NCBI GenBank assembly: GCA_947462065.1 | Contig: CANHNO010000014.1 | Span: 1 to 32,329 of the forward strand | Length of the DNA stretch: 32,329 nucleotides | Source of the DNA: Burkholderiales bacterium | GTDB taxonomy: Bacteria > Pseudomonadota > Gammaproteobacteria > Burkholderiales > Burkholderiaceae_C | Direction of reading: 5' to 3' | Part shown: piece after piece, positions 7,995 through 17,044 of the stretch | Layout of the letters: every line of letters starts with the position of its first letter | How positions within the stretch are numbered: position 1 is the stretch's first letter | The notes under the pieces: generated by a model | The model's database searches: none | Told to the model about the DNA's origin: nothing | What the model saw: the letters and a program-made list of their open reading frames with translations, nothing else | Translations under genes and position numbers: made by a program

Positions 7995-8011
7995 ACACAG
8001 AATAACTGTGT
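7995..8011 (-). promoter_or_regulatory. Hairpin in the 5' leader of the RRM gene
   Basis: ACACAG-AATAA-CTGTGT is a perfect 6-bp inverted repeat about a dozen bases upstream of the Shine-Dalgarno region. The sequence GAACACAGAAT (plus strand) occurs here at 7993-8003 and again at 8056-8066, in the same leader. It could form a translational control element or a protein site, possibly for autoregulation by the RRM protein. That function is inference. Confidence 0.4.
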
Positions 8012-8070
8012 AGCTTCAACCTATCCTGACCCATTCAAGCAAAGGCGCTGCTACTGAACACAGAATTTTT

Positions 8071-8100
8071 ATTATGGGTGAGTTGGCCGATATCGCGCAA
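8071..8100 (-). promoter_or_regulatory. Possible sigma-70 promoter of the RRM gene
   Basis: On the minus strand TTGCGC (8095-8100) and CATAAT (8071-8076) are 18 bp apart. The -10 matches consensus at five of six positions, the -35 at four. It would give a 5' leader of roughly 95 nt. Other placements are possible. Confidence 0.4.
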
Positions 8101-8222
8101 AGGCTTCTCAAAATCGGGCGCAATAAAGTGTTGTTTTGCAGGTATGCGCTCGAGTGAGCGCCTCCAAGAATCGGCCTCTTATATTGTTTTAGAAGCTGCA
8201 GCGCCAGTACGGCTAAACCCTG

Positions 8223-9932
8223 ATGAGCAGCCCCATTTACGACTACATCGTTTGCGGAGCCGGCTCGGCCGGCTGCCTGATGGCCAACCGCCTCAGCGCC
8301 GATCCGACCAAGCGCGTGCTCTTGATCGAGGCGGGAGGCAAGGATGACTACGGCTGGATCCACATCCCGGTGGGCTACCTGCGCTGCATCGGCAACCCGC
8401 GCACCGATTGGATGTTCCACACCGAGCCAGAGGCCGGGCTGGGTGGCCGGGCGCTGCGCTACCCGCGAGGCAAAGTGCTCGGCGGCTGCAGCAGCATCAA
8501 CGGCATGATCTACATGCGGGGCCAGGCACGCGATTACGAGGCATGGGGAGAAGGCGACGGGTTCGGGGCGAATCCCGGTTGGAGCTGGGCGGAGTGCCTG
8601 CCGCATTTCCTGAAGCACGAAGACTTCCACCGCGGCGCCGACGCCTTCCATGCAGCGCCCGGATGGGACGAGAAAGGCGAACGTCCGGGTGGCGAATGGC
8701 GGGTTGAGCGGCAACGCCTGCGCTGGCCGGTACTCGATGCGTTCGCAGAGGCCGCCCGCCAAGCGGGAATCCCGGCCAACGATGATTTCAACCGCGGGGA
8801 CAACGAAGGCGTCGGCTACTTCGAGGTCAATCAGCGAAAAGGCCTGCGCTGGAACACAGCCAAAGGTTTTCTGCGCCCGGTGATGGACCGGGACAACCTG
8901 CAGGTCTGGACGGGGGCACACATCTCGCGCGTGCTGCTGGACCCGGGTTCAGGCAGCGGGGCCACACCCGGCCCCACGCGCGCCATCGGTGTCGAGGTGC
9001 TGCCGCGAGACTGCGCGGGGCATACCCATCGTGGCGAACCCTTCCTGGTCCACGCAGCCCGGGAGGTGATACTGTGCACCGGCGCGGTCGGCACACCTCA
9101 TCTGTTGCAGCTGTCAGGCATCGGATCGGCGGCCGTGTTGCAAGGCGTAGGAGTGACATCGCTGCATGAGCTACCCGGCGTTGGCGAGAACCTTCAGGAC
9201 CACCTGCAGTTGCGATCGATATATGCGGTCGAGGGCGTGGCCACACTCAACACCCTTTCACGCTCGCTGTGGGGCAAAGCAAGGATGGCGATTGAATTCG
9301 CACTGTTGCGTTCCGGGCCCCTGAGCATGGCACCCTCGCAACTCGGTGTGTTCACGCGCAGTGATCCAAGCCAAGCCCATGCGAACCTGGAATACCACGT
9401 GCAGCCGCTGTCCCTCGACGCCTTCGGGGAGCCTCTGCATGCGTTCGACGCACTCACCGCCAGCGTGTGCCACCTGAACCCCACCAGCCGAGGCTCGGTG
9501 CGGCTGCGCAGCCCGCAACCGGCCGATGCCCCATGCATTGCGCCGAATTACCTGAGCACGGCAGAAGACCGCCAGGTGGCCGTCGATGCGTTGCGCGTGA
9601 CGCGGCGCATCGTCGCGCAGCAAGCTCTCGCGACCTACCGGCCACGCGAAGTCAAGCCAGGCATCCAGTTCCAGTCCGACGAAGAGCTGAGCCGGCTGGC
9701 GGGCGAGATCGGCACCACGATCTTCCATCCGGTGGGCACGGCCAAGATGGGCCCGGACCGCGACCCGCAGGCCGTGGTCGATGCACGGCTGCGGGTGCAC
9801 GGCATCGCTGGCCTGCGCATCGCCGATGCGAGCGTGATGCCGATGATCACCAGTGGCAACACCGGCGCGCCGACCTTGATGATTGCCGAGCGCGCGGCGA
9901 AGTGGATTGCGGAAGACGCCCTGAAAGACTGA
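8223..9932 (+). CDS. GMC family FAD-dependent oxidoreductase (choline/alcohol dehydrogenase-like)
   Basis: This 569-residue GMC flavoenzyme oxidises an alcohol group on an unknown substrate. The N-terminal FAD motif GAGSAG lies near residue 12, followed by LLIEAGG. GMC signature 1 (GKVLGGCSSINGMIYMRG) and signature 2 (GAVGTPHLLQLSGIG) are both present. The catalytic pair is H502 (FHPVGTAKMG) and N546 (SGNTGAPTLMIAE). Length and motifs fit the BetA/AlkJ-like branch, but no betaine genes are nearby to support choline. ATG at 8223 is the family start; no Shine-Dalgarno sequence is obvious. It ends 12 bp from the convergent sigma-factor gene. Confidence 0.93.
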   Translation: MSSPIYDYIVCGAGSAGCLMANRLSADPTKRVLLIEAGGKDDYGWIHIPVGYLRCIGNPRTDWMFHTEPEAGLGGRALRYPRGKVLGGCSSINGMIYMRGQARDYEAWGEGDGFGANPGWSWAECLPHFLKHEDFHRGADAFHAAPGWDEKGERPGGEWRVERQRLRWPVLDAFAEAARQAGIPANDDFNRGDNEGVGYFEVNQRKGLRWNTAKGFLRPVMDRDNLQVWTGAHISRVLLDPGSGSGATPGPTRAIGVEVLPRDCAGHTHRGEPFLVHAAREVILCTGAVGTPHLLQLSGIGSAAVLQGVGVTSLHELPGVGENLQDHLQLRSIYAVEGVATLNTLSRSLWGKARMAIEFALLRSGPLSMAPSQLGVFTRSDPSQAHANLEYHVQPLSLDAFGEPLHAFDALTASVCHLNPTSRGSVRLRSPQPADAPCIAPNYLSTAEDRQVAVDALRVTRRIVAQQALATYRPREVKPGIQFQSDEELSRLAGEIGTTIFHPVGTAKMGPDRDPQAVVDARLRVHGIAGLRIADASVMPMITSGNTGAPTLMIAERAAKWIAEDALKD

Positions 9933-9939
9933 GGGCGTC
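9915..9939. terminator. Stem-loop across the GMC stop codon (possible shared terminator)
   Basis: GACGCCCT (9915-9922) and AGGGCGTC (9932-9939) form a perfect 8-bp stem with a 9-nt loop between two convergent genes only 12 bp apart. The stop codon TGA (9930-9932) is inside it. No T-run follows on either strand, so intrinsic termination would be weak; it may instead protect the 3' end of the mRNA. Confidence 0.4.
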
Positions 9940-9944
9940 GCGGC

Positions 9945-10529
9945 TTACGACAGAAGCTGCTTGCGAGCGCGGTGCAGGCGCACGAACAGGTTGTCCTCGC
10001 TGATCGACAGCGTGCGGCAGACGATGTCAGTCGGCTGATCCTGCAACACCCGCAGGCGCATAACGTCGCGCAGGCAGGCTGGCAGCGCCTCGATGCGAGC
10101 CAGCGTTTGGGCCAGGAGTTCGCGCTGTTCGGCCAGTTCGTCAGGGCGCGGCTGCGGGCACTCGAATGCCATCACTCCATGCGCTAGGCTTTCGCCGTCA
10201 TCGTCAACGCAGTCGCTGTCGTCGAGGCTGTCGTAGCCGGCACGCTGGCGCACCAAGTCCACGACCTTGTGCTTCAGGATGCCGGTCAGCCACGAGCTCA
10301 GCGCCGAGCGGCCGGCGAACAGCGCGCGGCCAGACAACACGGCTTCAAAGACGTCGTGCACCACGTCCTCGGCGAGCATCGGGTCGTGCAGTTTGCGCTG
10401 AGCGAAGCGCACAAGGTGGCTGCGGTGCGCGACCAGGTCGGTCCAGGCCACAGTGCTTGCGGTGTTCGAGACCGCTTCAAATGGCAGGGTGGCGAAGGAC
10501 GCGGCAGCGGGGGCAAGGGCGGTCTGCAT
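9945..10529 (-). CDS. Sigma-70 family RNA polymerase sigma factor (ECF-like)
   Basis: This 194-residue protein has region 2 at about 33-100 (LVRFAQRKLHD, LAEDVVHDVFEAVL, SSWLTGILKHKVVDLVR). An acidic linker follows, then region 4 at about 130-190 (ALPACLRDVMRLRVLQDQP, with a helix-turn-helix TLSISEDNLFVRLHRARKQL). That layout is typical of alternative ECF sigma factors. ATG at 10529 has GGAG about 10 nt upstream. The frame is open on to 11528, but that extension is antisense to the response regulator and is not part of the gene. No anti-sigma gene lies beside it. It diverges from a two-component pair across about 130 bp with a three-fold CTCAC repeat, so the systems may be linked. Confidence 0.88.
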   Translation of the reverse strand: MQTALAPAAASFATLPFEAVSNTASTVAWTDLVAHRSHLVRFAQRKLHDPMLAEDVVHDVFEAVLSGRALFAGRSALSSWLTGILKHKVVDLVRQRAGYDSLDDSDCVDDDGESLAHGVMAFECPQPRPDELAEQRELLAQTLARIEALPACLRDVMRLRVLQDQPTDIVCRTLSISEDNLFVRLHRARKQLLS

Positions 10530-10589
10530 GGTGAGCTCCGGTTCGGGTGAGTCGATGGCATGACTGTGGCGAAGCCACCTCGCGCCTTG

Positions 10590-10615
10590 CTCACCAAACC
10601 TCACAGCCATCTCAC
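10590..10615. promoter_or_regulatory. Three CTCAC direct repeats at helical spacing (candidate operator)
   Basis: CTCAC (GTGAG on the other strand) occurs at 10590, 10600 and 10611, with start-to-start spacings of 10 and 11 bp, so all copies face the same side of the helix. OmpR/PhoB-class regulators bind direct repeats with about this pitch. The site lies between the sigma-factor gene and the response-regulator gene, which fits autoregulation by the latter. Binding is inferred, not shown. Confidence 0.5.
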
Positions 10616-10658
10616 ATTTGCGCCGTAAGAGGCGGTTGTGGCACGCGACAATGAATCC

Positions 10659-11384
10659 ATGCCCGCCCAGATCCTCGTTGCCGAAGACCAGACCGACATC
10701 CGCGACCTGCTGCAAATGAACCTGCGGCAAGCGGGTTACGAGGTGATGGCGGTAGCCGATGGCGTGGCGGCATTGGCCAGCCAGAGCGAGCAGGCCAGCG
10801 ACTTGCTGATCCTTGATTTGATGATGCCGGGCATGGACGGCCTGGAGGTCTGCAAGGCGCTGCGTGCTCGCGGTCGCAGCACCCCCATCCTGATGCTGAC
10901 GGCCAAGTCCACCGAGCTCGACCGCGTGCTCGGCCTCGAACTCGGCGCTGACGACTACCTGACCAAGCCGTTCTCGCTGGCCGAGTTGCTCGCCCGCGTC
11001 AAAGCGCTGCTGCGGCGCGCCGAGATGCTGCGCGCGGCGCAGTCCGGCAGCGGTGCCAGCGGCCCTGCCAGCGCCAACACGCTGCGCAATGGCGATCTGG
11101 AGATCCTGCCCGTCAAGCGCCAGGTGCGCTTTCGCCAGAAGCTGCTCGACTTCACCGCGCTCGAATTCGACCTTCTGCTGTACTTTTCGCAGCACCCGGG
11201 CCATGTGTTCTCGCGCGGTCAGTTGCTGAACGCGGTGTGGGGCTACGCCCACGACGGCTACGAGCACACGGTGACGACGCACATCAACCGGTTGCGCGCT
11301 AAGCTGGAAACCGACCCGATGCACCCACAGCTGATCCTGACAGTGCGCGGCGCCGGCTACAAGATGCGCGAGGCCCCGCCGTGA
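10659..11384 (+). CDS. OmpR-family response regulator transcription factor
   Basis: This is a two-domain regulator of about 241 residues. The receiver domain carries the acidic pair in ILVAEDQ, the phosphoacceptor Asp in LLILDLMMPG (residue 53 from this start) and the conserved Lys in LTKPFS. A winged-helix DNA-binding domain follows (TALEFDLLLYFSQHPGHVFSRGQLLNAVW and THINRLRAKLE). ATG at 10659 gives the canonical N-terminus. GTG at 10638 has the better Shine-Dalgarno sequence (AAGAGG, 10627-10632) and would add seven residues. The cognate kinase follows by 31 bp, so the two are almost certainly one operon. The signal and regulon are unknown. Confidence 0.93.
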   Translation: MPAQILVAEDQTDIRDLLQMNLRQAGYEVMAVADGVAALASQSEQASDLLILDLMMPGMDGLEVCKALRARGRSTPILMLTAKSTELDRVLGLELGADDYLTKPFSLAELLARVKALLRRAEMLRAAQSGSGASGPASANTLRNGDLEILPVKRQVRFRQKLLDFTALEFDLLLYFSQHPGHVFSRGQLLNAVWGYAHDGYEHTVTTHINRLRAKLETDPMHPQLILTVRGAGYKMREAPP

Positions 11385-11415
11385 ATCGGATCGCAGGGTT
11401 GTCCGACACCTCGGC

Positions 11416-12975
11416 ATGAGCGTTCGCTTCAAGATCGCGCTGACGATCTTCGTCACTGGTGCGCTGACGGCGCTGGGCGTGATATCCACCGTGCTGTTCG
11501 CCTTCCAGCGCTTCGAGCACGAGACCACCTACCACCGCGCCAATGCGTTCTTGCAGCGCGTGGGAAGCACCTACAACGGCATGCTCGACATGCAGCAGCG
11601 GCACCCGGAGGAGTTCGCTGTCTTCCTGCGCAGCCTGCTGTTCTTCGAGCCTGACAGCCAGCTCTACCTGCTGCGCACCGACGGTTCGGTAATCGTCTCG
11701 ACCAGCGCAAGGCCCCTGCCACCTGGCTACCGAGTGACGATGCAGCCGCTGATGGAGGCCATGGGCCCGAAACCCATGCCCTACGTGATGGGCGAAGACC
11801 CCGAGCGACCCGGCGCCGACAACGGCGCGATCATTGCCGCGCTGCCGTTGACCAGCGCGGTCATCCGTCCGGACCAACCGATCGCCGGTTACCTGTACCT
11901 CGTGTGCCAGAAACCGATCGCGTCCGAGGGTCGGCTGGAGGCGTTCCGCAGCACATTCGCCCGGCCCGCTCTGGCGTCCATCCTTGCGGTGGTGGTGCTG
12001 GCCACGCTACTCACCGCCTGGATCACGGCCACGGTCACCCGTCCACTGCGCAGGTTGACCGAGGCTGTGGCTGCTGTCGAGCGAGACGGCCTGACGGCTG
12101 TCGCGGCCGATGCCGCGCTGACCCGAACACCGGACAGCTTCGACCTCCGCACATCACGCGACGAATTCGGTAAGCTGGCCAGTGGCTTTCGCACCATGTT
12201 GATGACGCTGCGGGCCCAGTGGGAAGCGCTGCGGCGCCTCGATCACTTCCGCCGCGAAGGCGTCAGCAATCTGTCGCACGACCTTCGCTCGCCGCTGACA
12301 GCCACCACGGCCTGCCTGGAAACCCTTGACGCCCGCTGGGCCACCGACCCGGAGCGTGCGGGCGACCGCCAGCTGGTGGAGGTGGCCCTGCGCAACACCC
12401 GCAATGCGGCGCGGCTGGTGCAGTCGCTGGGCGATCTGGCGCAGCTGGACGAGCCAGAGTTCAAGCTGCGCCGCGAAGTGCTCGATGCCAGCGAGCTGCT
12501 CGACGACATCGCGGTGCGTTTTGCTGCGCGCGCCGAGAAGCAAGGTGTTGTGCTGGTCGCCCAGCCCGCTGCCGACGAGTTGCCCACCTTTGCTGCGCTG
12601 GACATTGAGCTGTTCGAGCGTGCGGTCGCGAATCTGGTCGACAACGCTCTGAAGTTCTGCACAGCTGGGGGCCACATCACGCTGGCCGCGCAAGGGCGAA
12701 TCGATCAATCAGGCACGACCAGCGAGCCGGCGCGGCGGCGCGTGGAGGTCAGCGTCAGCGACAGTGGTCCCGGCATTGCGGCCGCTGATCTCGCCCACCT
12801 GTTCGATCGCCTCTACCAAAGCCGGCAGAGCGTGGAGCCAGCCTCATCGGAAGGCGGCAAAGGACTGGGTCTGGCCATCGTGAAACGCATCGCAGAGCTG
12901 CACGGCGGCAAGGTGTCTGTGGCCAGCGAGCCGGGCCATGGCACCAAGGTGACGATCTCGCTGCCGGCCGGCTGA
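11416..12975 (+). CDS. Sensor histidine kinase (HAMP, HisKA, HATPase)
   Basis: This 519-residue membrane kinase pairs with the upstream response regulator. Helix 1 lies at about 8-30 and helix 2 at about 188-210, enclosing a sensor region of about 155 residues with no metal or ligand motif that I recognise. A HAMP linker follows (TRPLRRLTEAV), interrupted by an alanine-rich stretch. The HisKA H-box is LSHDLRSPLT with phospho-acceptor H288. The ATPase domain shows N-box NLVDNALKF, G1 SDSGPGIA and G2 GKGLGLAIVKRI. ATG at 11416 follows the regulator by 31 bp. What it senses cannot be told. Confidence 0.93.
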   Translation: MSVRFKIALTIFVTGALTALGVISTVLFAFQRFEHETTYHRANAFLQRVGSTYNGMLDMQQRHPEEFAVFLRSLLFFEPDSQLYLLRTDGSVIVSTSARPLPPGYRVTMQPLMEAMGPKPMPYVMGEDPERPGADNGAIIAALPLTSAVIRPDQPIAGYLYLVCQKPIASEGRLEAFRSTFARPALASILAVVVLATLLTAWITATVTRPLRRLTEAVAAVERDGLTAVAADAALTRTPDSFDLRTSRDEFGKLASGFRTMLMTLRAQWEALRRLDHFRREGVSNLSHDLRSPLTATTACLETLDARWATDPERAGDRQLVEVALRNTRNAARLVQSLGDLAQLDEPEFKLRREVLDASELLDDIAVRFAARAEKQGVVLVAQPAADELPTFAALDIELFERAVANLVDNALKFCTAGGHITLAAQGRIDQSGTTSEPARRRVEVSVSDSGPGIAAADLAHLFDRLYQSRQSVEPASSEGGKGLGLAIVKRIAELHGGKVSVASEPGHGTKVTISLPAG

Positions 12976-13119
12976 CCGGCAGCCTCTTCGCAGGCAGTGG
13001 CTCCCAAACCACAGCGCAGGGAAAGCCCTGACGCCATGCTTTCGGCGCATATCTACAGTCGTCGTGTTCAAGAAGGTGCATCACGGTGCGCTTCTGATTC
13101 GGGGGGATGAGGAGACAAC

Positions 13120-13146
13120 ATGAACGGATGCAGGCGGATGGCCTGA
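13120..13146 (+). CDS. Possible 8-residue leader peptide upstream of the TSUP gene
   Basis: A micro-ORF (MNGCRRMA) has one of the strongest Shine-Dalgarno sequences in the window (GAGGAGA, 13109-13115) four bases before its ATG. It is followed 45 bp later by a rho-independent-type hairpin (13191-13217) and then by the transporter start. The order leader peptide, hairpin, gene resembles attenuation, but the peptide has no run of one amino acid and no competing stem was found. It may be chance. Confidence 0.25.
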   Translation: MNGCRRMA

Positions 13147-13190
13147 CAGACGCAATGACAGCGCCGCACCATCGGCCCGTGTCAAAATCG

Positions 13191-13217
13191 AAAAGCGCCG
13201 GTACTCCCGGCGCTTTT
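13191..13217 (+). terminator. Rho-independent terminator or attenuator before the TSUP gene
   Basis: AAAAGCGCCGG (13191-13201) and CCGGCGCTTTT (13207-13217) make a perfect 11-bp stem with a 5-nt loop and end in a T-run. It could end the histidine-kinase transcript. It stands only 10 bp before the next start codon at 13228, so transcription of that gene must read through it or start within or just after it. Confidence 0.8.
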
Positions 13218-13227
13218 TCGTTTCTGG

Positions 13228-13995
13228 ATGATCGAAACCACGCTGCTGACCCTGGCCTCGCTTTTCGCGGGATTCGTCGACGCGATCGTCGGCGGAGGCG
13301 GTCTGGTGCTGGTGCCGGCCTTGTTCGCCGCCTATCCGAACGCTCCGCCTGCCACGCTGTTCGGCACCAACAAGGGCGCGGCCGTCTGGGGCACTGCCTG
13401 GGCCACACTGCAGTACGGACGGCGCGTGACCCTGCCATGGGGTGCGCTGCTGCCAGCTGCTGCCGCCGCGCTCGTCGGCAGTTTCGCTGGCGCCTGGTCG
13501 GTGACGCTGATCGATGCGGCCGGCCTGCGCCGCGCGCTGCCTTTAGTGCTGCTCGCGGTGCTGCTCTACACGCTGCTGCGCAAGGATCTCGGGCGCACGC
13601 ACGCACCGCGGTACCAGGGACGCTCGCAGGCGCTGCTGGCCAGCTTGATCGGCGCGTTGGTCGGTTTCTACGACGGCTTCTTCGGCCCAGGCACCGGTAG
13701 CTTCTTCGTGTTCCTGTTCGTGCGCCTGCTGGGCTTTGACTTTCTCCACGCAAGCGCCAGCGCCAAGCTGCTGAATACCGCTACCAACCTGGCCGCGCTG
13801 ACGCTGTTCGGCTTCACGGGTCACGTATGGTGGCCGCTTGCTGCCATGATGGCGGTCGCGAACGTGCTGGGCAGCCTGCTGGGCACCCGGCTCGCACTTC
13901 GCCGAGGCGCTGGATTCGTGCGAGGCGTCTTCGTCTGGGTGGTGGGTGCGCTGATCGTCAAGACGGTCTGGGACAACTATATCGGGCTAGGGTGA
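13228..13995 (+). CDS. TSUP (TauE/SafE, YfcA-like) family membrane transporter
   Basis: This 255-residue, strongly hydrophobic protein has about eight membrane helices. It carries the two-fold repeated family motif: FAGFVDAIVGGGGLVLVPAL near the start and GALVGFYDGFFGPGTGSFF in the second half. The family moves sulfite, sulfonates and other organic anions across the inner membrane, mostly by export; the substrate here is unknown. No sulfur-metabolism gene is adjacent. No Shine-Dalgarno sequence fits between the terminator hairpin and ATG 13228, suggesting a very short or leaderless mRNA, or translation that depends on hairpin opening. Confidence 0.92.
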   Translation: MIETTLLTLASLFAGFVDAIVGGGGLVLVPALFAAYPNAPPATLFGTNKGAAVWGTAWATLQYGRRVTLPWGALLPAAAAALVGSFAGAWSVTLIDAAGLRRALPLVLLAVLLYTLLRKDLGRTHAPRYQGRSQALLASLIGALVGFYDGFFGPGTGSFFVFLFVRLLGFDFLHASASAKLLNTATNLAALTLFGFTGHVWWPLAAMMAVANVLGSLLGTRLALRRGAGFVRGVFVWVVGALIVKTVWDNYIGLG

Positions 13996-14105
13996 TCGCC
14001 CGTCACACGCGCCCGAATTGCACGGTCTCGACCCCATTGTTCCGTGCTATGGGCCGCCGGCGGGTACCTACGATGGTCTGACATCAATCTCGTCCGGACT
14101 CTCCC

Positions 14106-14924
14106 ATGCCTGTTGATCCCGAATTGCGCGCACTGAACATCGACATCCCGGCCCAGCCAGAGTCGCTGGTCAAGCTGTCAATGTTGCTCGCCGAAGAAGA
14201 GGTGAACCTGCAGCAGATCAGCCTGCTTGTCGAATCCGATATGGCGCTTGCCTCTGCGGTACTGAAGGCGGTGAACTCCTCGCTGTATGGACTGTCGGGA
14301 CGGGTGCAGAGCGTGCATCAGGCGATCACCTATCTGGGCACCCGCGAAGTCGCGGCGGTCACCTTCGAAATGGGGCTGCGCGCAGTCTTCCCCGGTGCGC
14401 CGGAGCTGGCGCCGGTGTGGGAACGCGCAGCGGTGCGCGGCCTGCTGATGGGGCGCATTGGACATGCCGTGGGGGTGGATCCGTGGGCTGCCCATTCGGC
14501 CGGTCTGTTCGAAGAGTGCGGCAAGGCAGTGCTGTTCCGCCATGCACCCGCGCGCTACAAGCCGCTGCTCGCCACCGCCGTCAGCGACGAGGAACTGACC
14601 TTGCTGGAACACCAGGAATTCGGCGTGAGCCACGACGCACTGGGTGCCGCACTCTGCGAGAGCTGGGGCCTCGCGCCCGTCGCGGTGCACAGCGTGCGCT
14701 TCCACGTGATCGTCAATGCGACCTGGGAATTGCCGGTTCAGGTGCAGCGCCGTTCGATCTGTGCGCTCTCGGCCGTCGCCCATGCGCTCATGACCGACCC
14801 GCAAACCCTTGACGAGGTCACAAACGCAGTAGCACCCCAGGCACAACTCGAACCCGAACTGGTGCTGCGCGGTGCGCGACGCGTTCAGGCGCAGATTGAG
14901 CGCGCCGTGGCGCAGGTCGCCTGA
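14106..14924 (+). CDS. HDOD domain-containing protein
   Basis: This 272-residue protein is mostly one HDOD domain (about 15-215), an HD-related output domain found in bacterial signalling proteins that lacks the full HD metal site. Recognisable segments are LVESDMALASAVLKAVNSSLYG and VQSVHQAITYLGTREVAAV, which match the 'DPxLxxxlLrlvNSa' and 'isSi..Ai..LG' blocks of the family. There is no receiver, GGDEF or EAL domain. The role is probably in signalling or a stress or motility circuit, but no partner is encoded beside it. A small GTCGC-CTGA-GCGAC hairpin covers its stop codon. Confidence 0.9.
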   Translation: MPVDPELRALNIDIPAQPESLVKLSMLLAEEEVNLQQISLLVESDMALASAVLKAVNSSLYGLSGRVQSVHQAITYLGTREVAAVTFEMGLRAVFPGAPELAPVWERAAVRGLLMGRIGHAVGVDPWAAHSAGLFEECGKAVLFRHAPARYKPLLATAVSDEELTLLEHQEFGVSHDALGAALCESWGLAPVAVHSVRFHVIVNATWELPVQVQRRSICALSAVAHALMTDPQTLDEVTNAVAPQAQLEPELVLRGARRVQAQIERAVAQVA

Positions 14925-14929
14925 GCGAC
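14916..14929 (+). repeat. Small stem-loop across the HDOD stop codon
   Basis: GTCGC (14916-14920) and GCGAC (14925-14929) pair around a CTGA loop that holds part of the stop codon. There is no T-run, so it is at best a weak terminator or an mRNA-end structure. Confidence 0.35.
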
Positions 14930-14952
14930 GCTGCTGAAAAGAATCATTGACC

Positions 14953-15219
14953 ATGGGCGCTTCAGATCGTTTCCTGTTTTCCGCCAGCACGATCGGCAGC
15001 ACCTCGCGTGTGCTGGCCGAGTCGACACCCGGCGGCCAGCCGCTGCGATCCGACCACCCACCGCGATCATCGACCGTGCTGCAAGCCTGCCGAGGGCCCG
15101 TCCAGTTGTCACTGTTCGCAGGACTCGACGCTCTGCCGCGTGCCGAAGAATGCGAATCGCCAGAGCCTAAGTCGTTGATGATCGAACGCCGCCCAGGCGG
15201 ACGTCGGTCCACCGATTGA
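14953..15219 (+). CDS. Doubtful small hypothetical ORF in a 365-bp gap
   Basis: The only sizeable rightward frame in 14925-15289 would encode 88 residues from ATG 14953 (a TTG lies two codons earlier). The product has no membrane helix, signal peptide or family motif. By my count its third codon positions are about two-thirds G/C, lower than in neighbouring genes, and the three codon positions hardly differ, which speaks against coding. Apart from it I see only a weak hairpin at 15276-15289, just past the ABC ATPase stop. Confidence 0.25.
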   Translation: MGASDRFLFSASTIGSTSRVLAESTPGGQPLRSDHPPRSSTVLQACRGPVQLSLFAGLDALPRAEECESPEPKSLMIERRPGGRRSTD

Positions 15220-15289
15220 CCGATGACTGATCAGACAGTCACGCTACCCCTCGTGTGACTCAGACGGCCGCTCGGTCCACTCGCGTGGA

Positions 15290-17040
<1,751 letters not shown>

Positions 17041-17044
<4 letters not shown>

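Noticed and set aside
7407-8057. Ala/Thr-rich rightward ORF over the RRM gene
   Set aside because: It is the complement of the glycine-codon repeats; the RNP1/RNP2 motifs show that the real gene is leftward.
10530-11528. N-terminal extension of the sigma-factor frame giving a 527-residue protein
   Set aside because: The extra part is the antisense of the response-regulator gene, has no family match, and a good Shine-Dalgarno/ATG pair exists at 10529.
12755-13753. 332-residue leftward ORF spanning the histidine-kinase end, the spacer and the TSUP gene
   Set aside because: It is antisense to two good genes, crosses a strong terminator hairpin and has an Arg/Ala/Cys-rich composition with no domain.
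14178-15212. 344-residue leftward ORF over the HDOD gene
   Set aside because: It mirrors a well-supported HDOD gene; long antisense frames are normal in G/C-rich coding DNA.
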